Source: Streptomyces flaveus
GTDB lineage: Bacteria; Actinomycetota; Actinomycetes; Streptomycetales; Streptomycetaceae
NCBI RefSeq assembly: GCF_014647675.1
Contig: NZ_BMPQ01000004.1
Coordinates: 410,401 to 442,707, forward strand
DNA length: 32,307 nt
Direction: 5' to 3'
Every line of letters starts with the position of its first letter. The first letter of the stretch is position 1. Positions 32,267 through 32,307 of this stretch are shown one piece after another. The position numbers were made by a program, and so were the translations under genes. The notes below the pieces were generated by a model. That model ran no database searches. It had not been told where the DNA came from and worked only from the letters and a program-made list of their open reading frames with translations.

Positions 32267-32307
32267 GTGGATTCCCTTTGCTCTCGTGTCTCGGCTCTTG
32301 TGTTCCG

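Overview
The window is high-GC actinobacterial DNA, almost certainly a Streptomyces chromosome. The signs are strong G/C third-position bias, GTG starts, ATGA/GTGA gene overlaps, an AA10 polysaccharide monooxygenase under a near-perfect CebR-type operator, a streptogrisin-type protease, and only one TTA codon that I could find in a called gene. I saw no rRNA, tRNA, CRISPR array or phage structural gene.

Region A (1-7.6 kb) is the most unusual part. A STAND-like LuxR regulator runs convergently toward a large TPR-CHAT (caspase-like) protein. A 191-bp palindromic MITE-like element follows, ending 10 bp before the CHAT start codon. A divergent three-gene operon comes next: an intracellular subtilisin-like S8 peptidase, a sigma-70 factor, and a small beta-rich protein whose gene holds the TTA codon. 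Two proteases, a sigma factor and a P-loop regulator together suggest a proteolysis-triggered signalling or conflict system, possibly limited by bldA.

Region B (7.6-16.1 kb) holds mostly single genes: a small hypothetical protein, a PPOX/F420-type oxidoreductase, a CBS-pair protein, a DUF6886-like protein, a cupin, an OhrR-like MarR regulator divergent from an HSL-type esterase, a cyclophilin, a DoxX-like membrane protein, a secreted protease with a chitin-binding module, a YciO/Sua5-family protein and the LPMO. Several are separated by clear hairpin terminators.

Region C (16.2-31.6 kb) is a large accessory catabolic locus. A six-gene minus-strand operon encodes a C45 Ntn-hydrolase and a complete Dpp/Opp peptide ABC transporter. 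It diverges from rpiR plus two overlapping CE4 (NodB-like) genes, the second of which has lost its metal ligands. The divergent promoter holds four related 18-bp operators spaced 30, 20 and 30 bp apart. Next to it, a GntR/FCD regulator diverges from a class-V PLP enzyme and a CUT1-type sugar ABC transporter, across a second array of repeated operators. The CUT1 operon ends in what looks like a decayed glycoside-hydrolase gene. I infer uptake and breakdown of an N-acylated, peptide- or amino-sugar-like compound; the substrate is unknown.

A TetR regulator closes the right edge.
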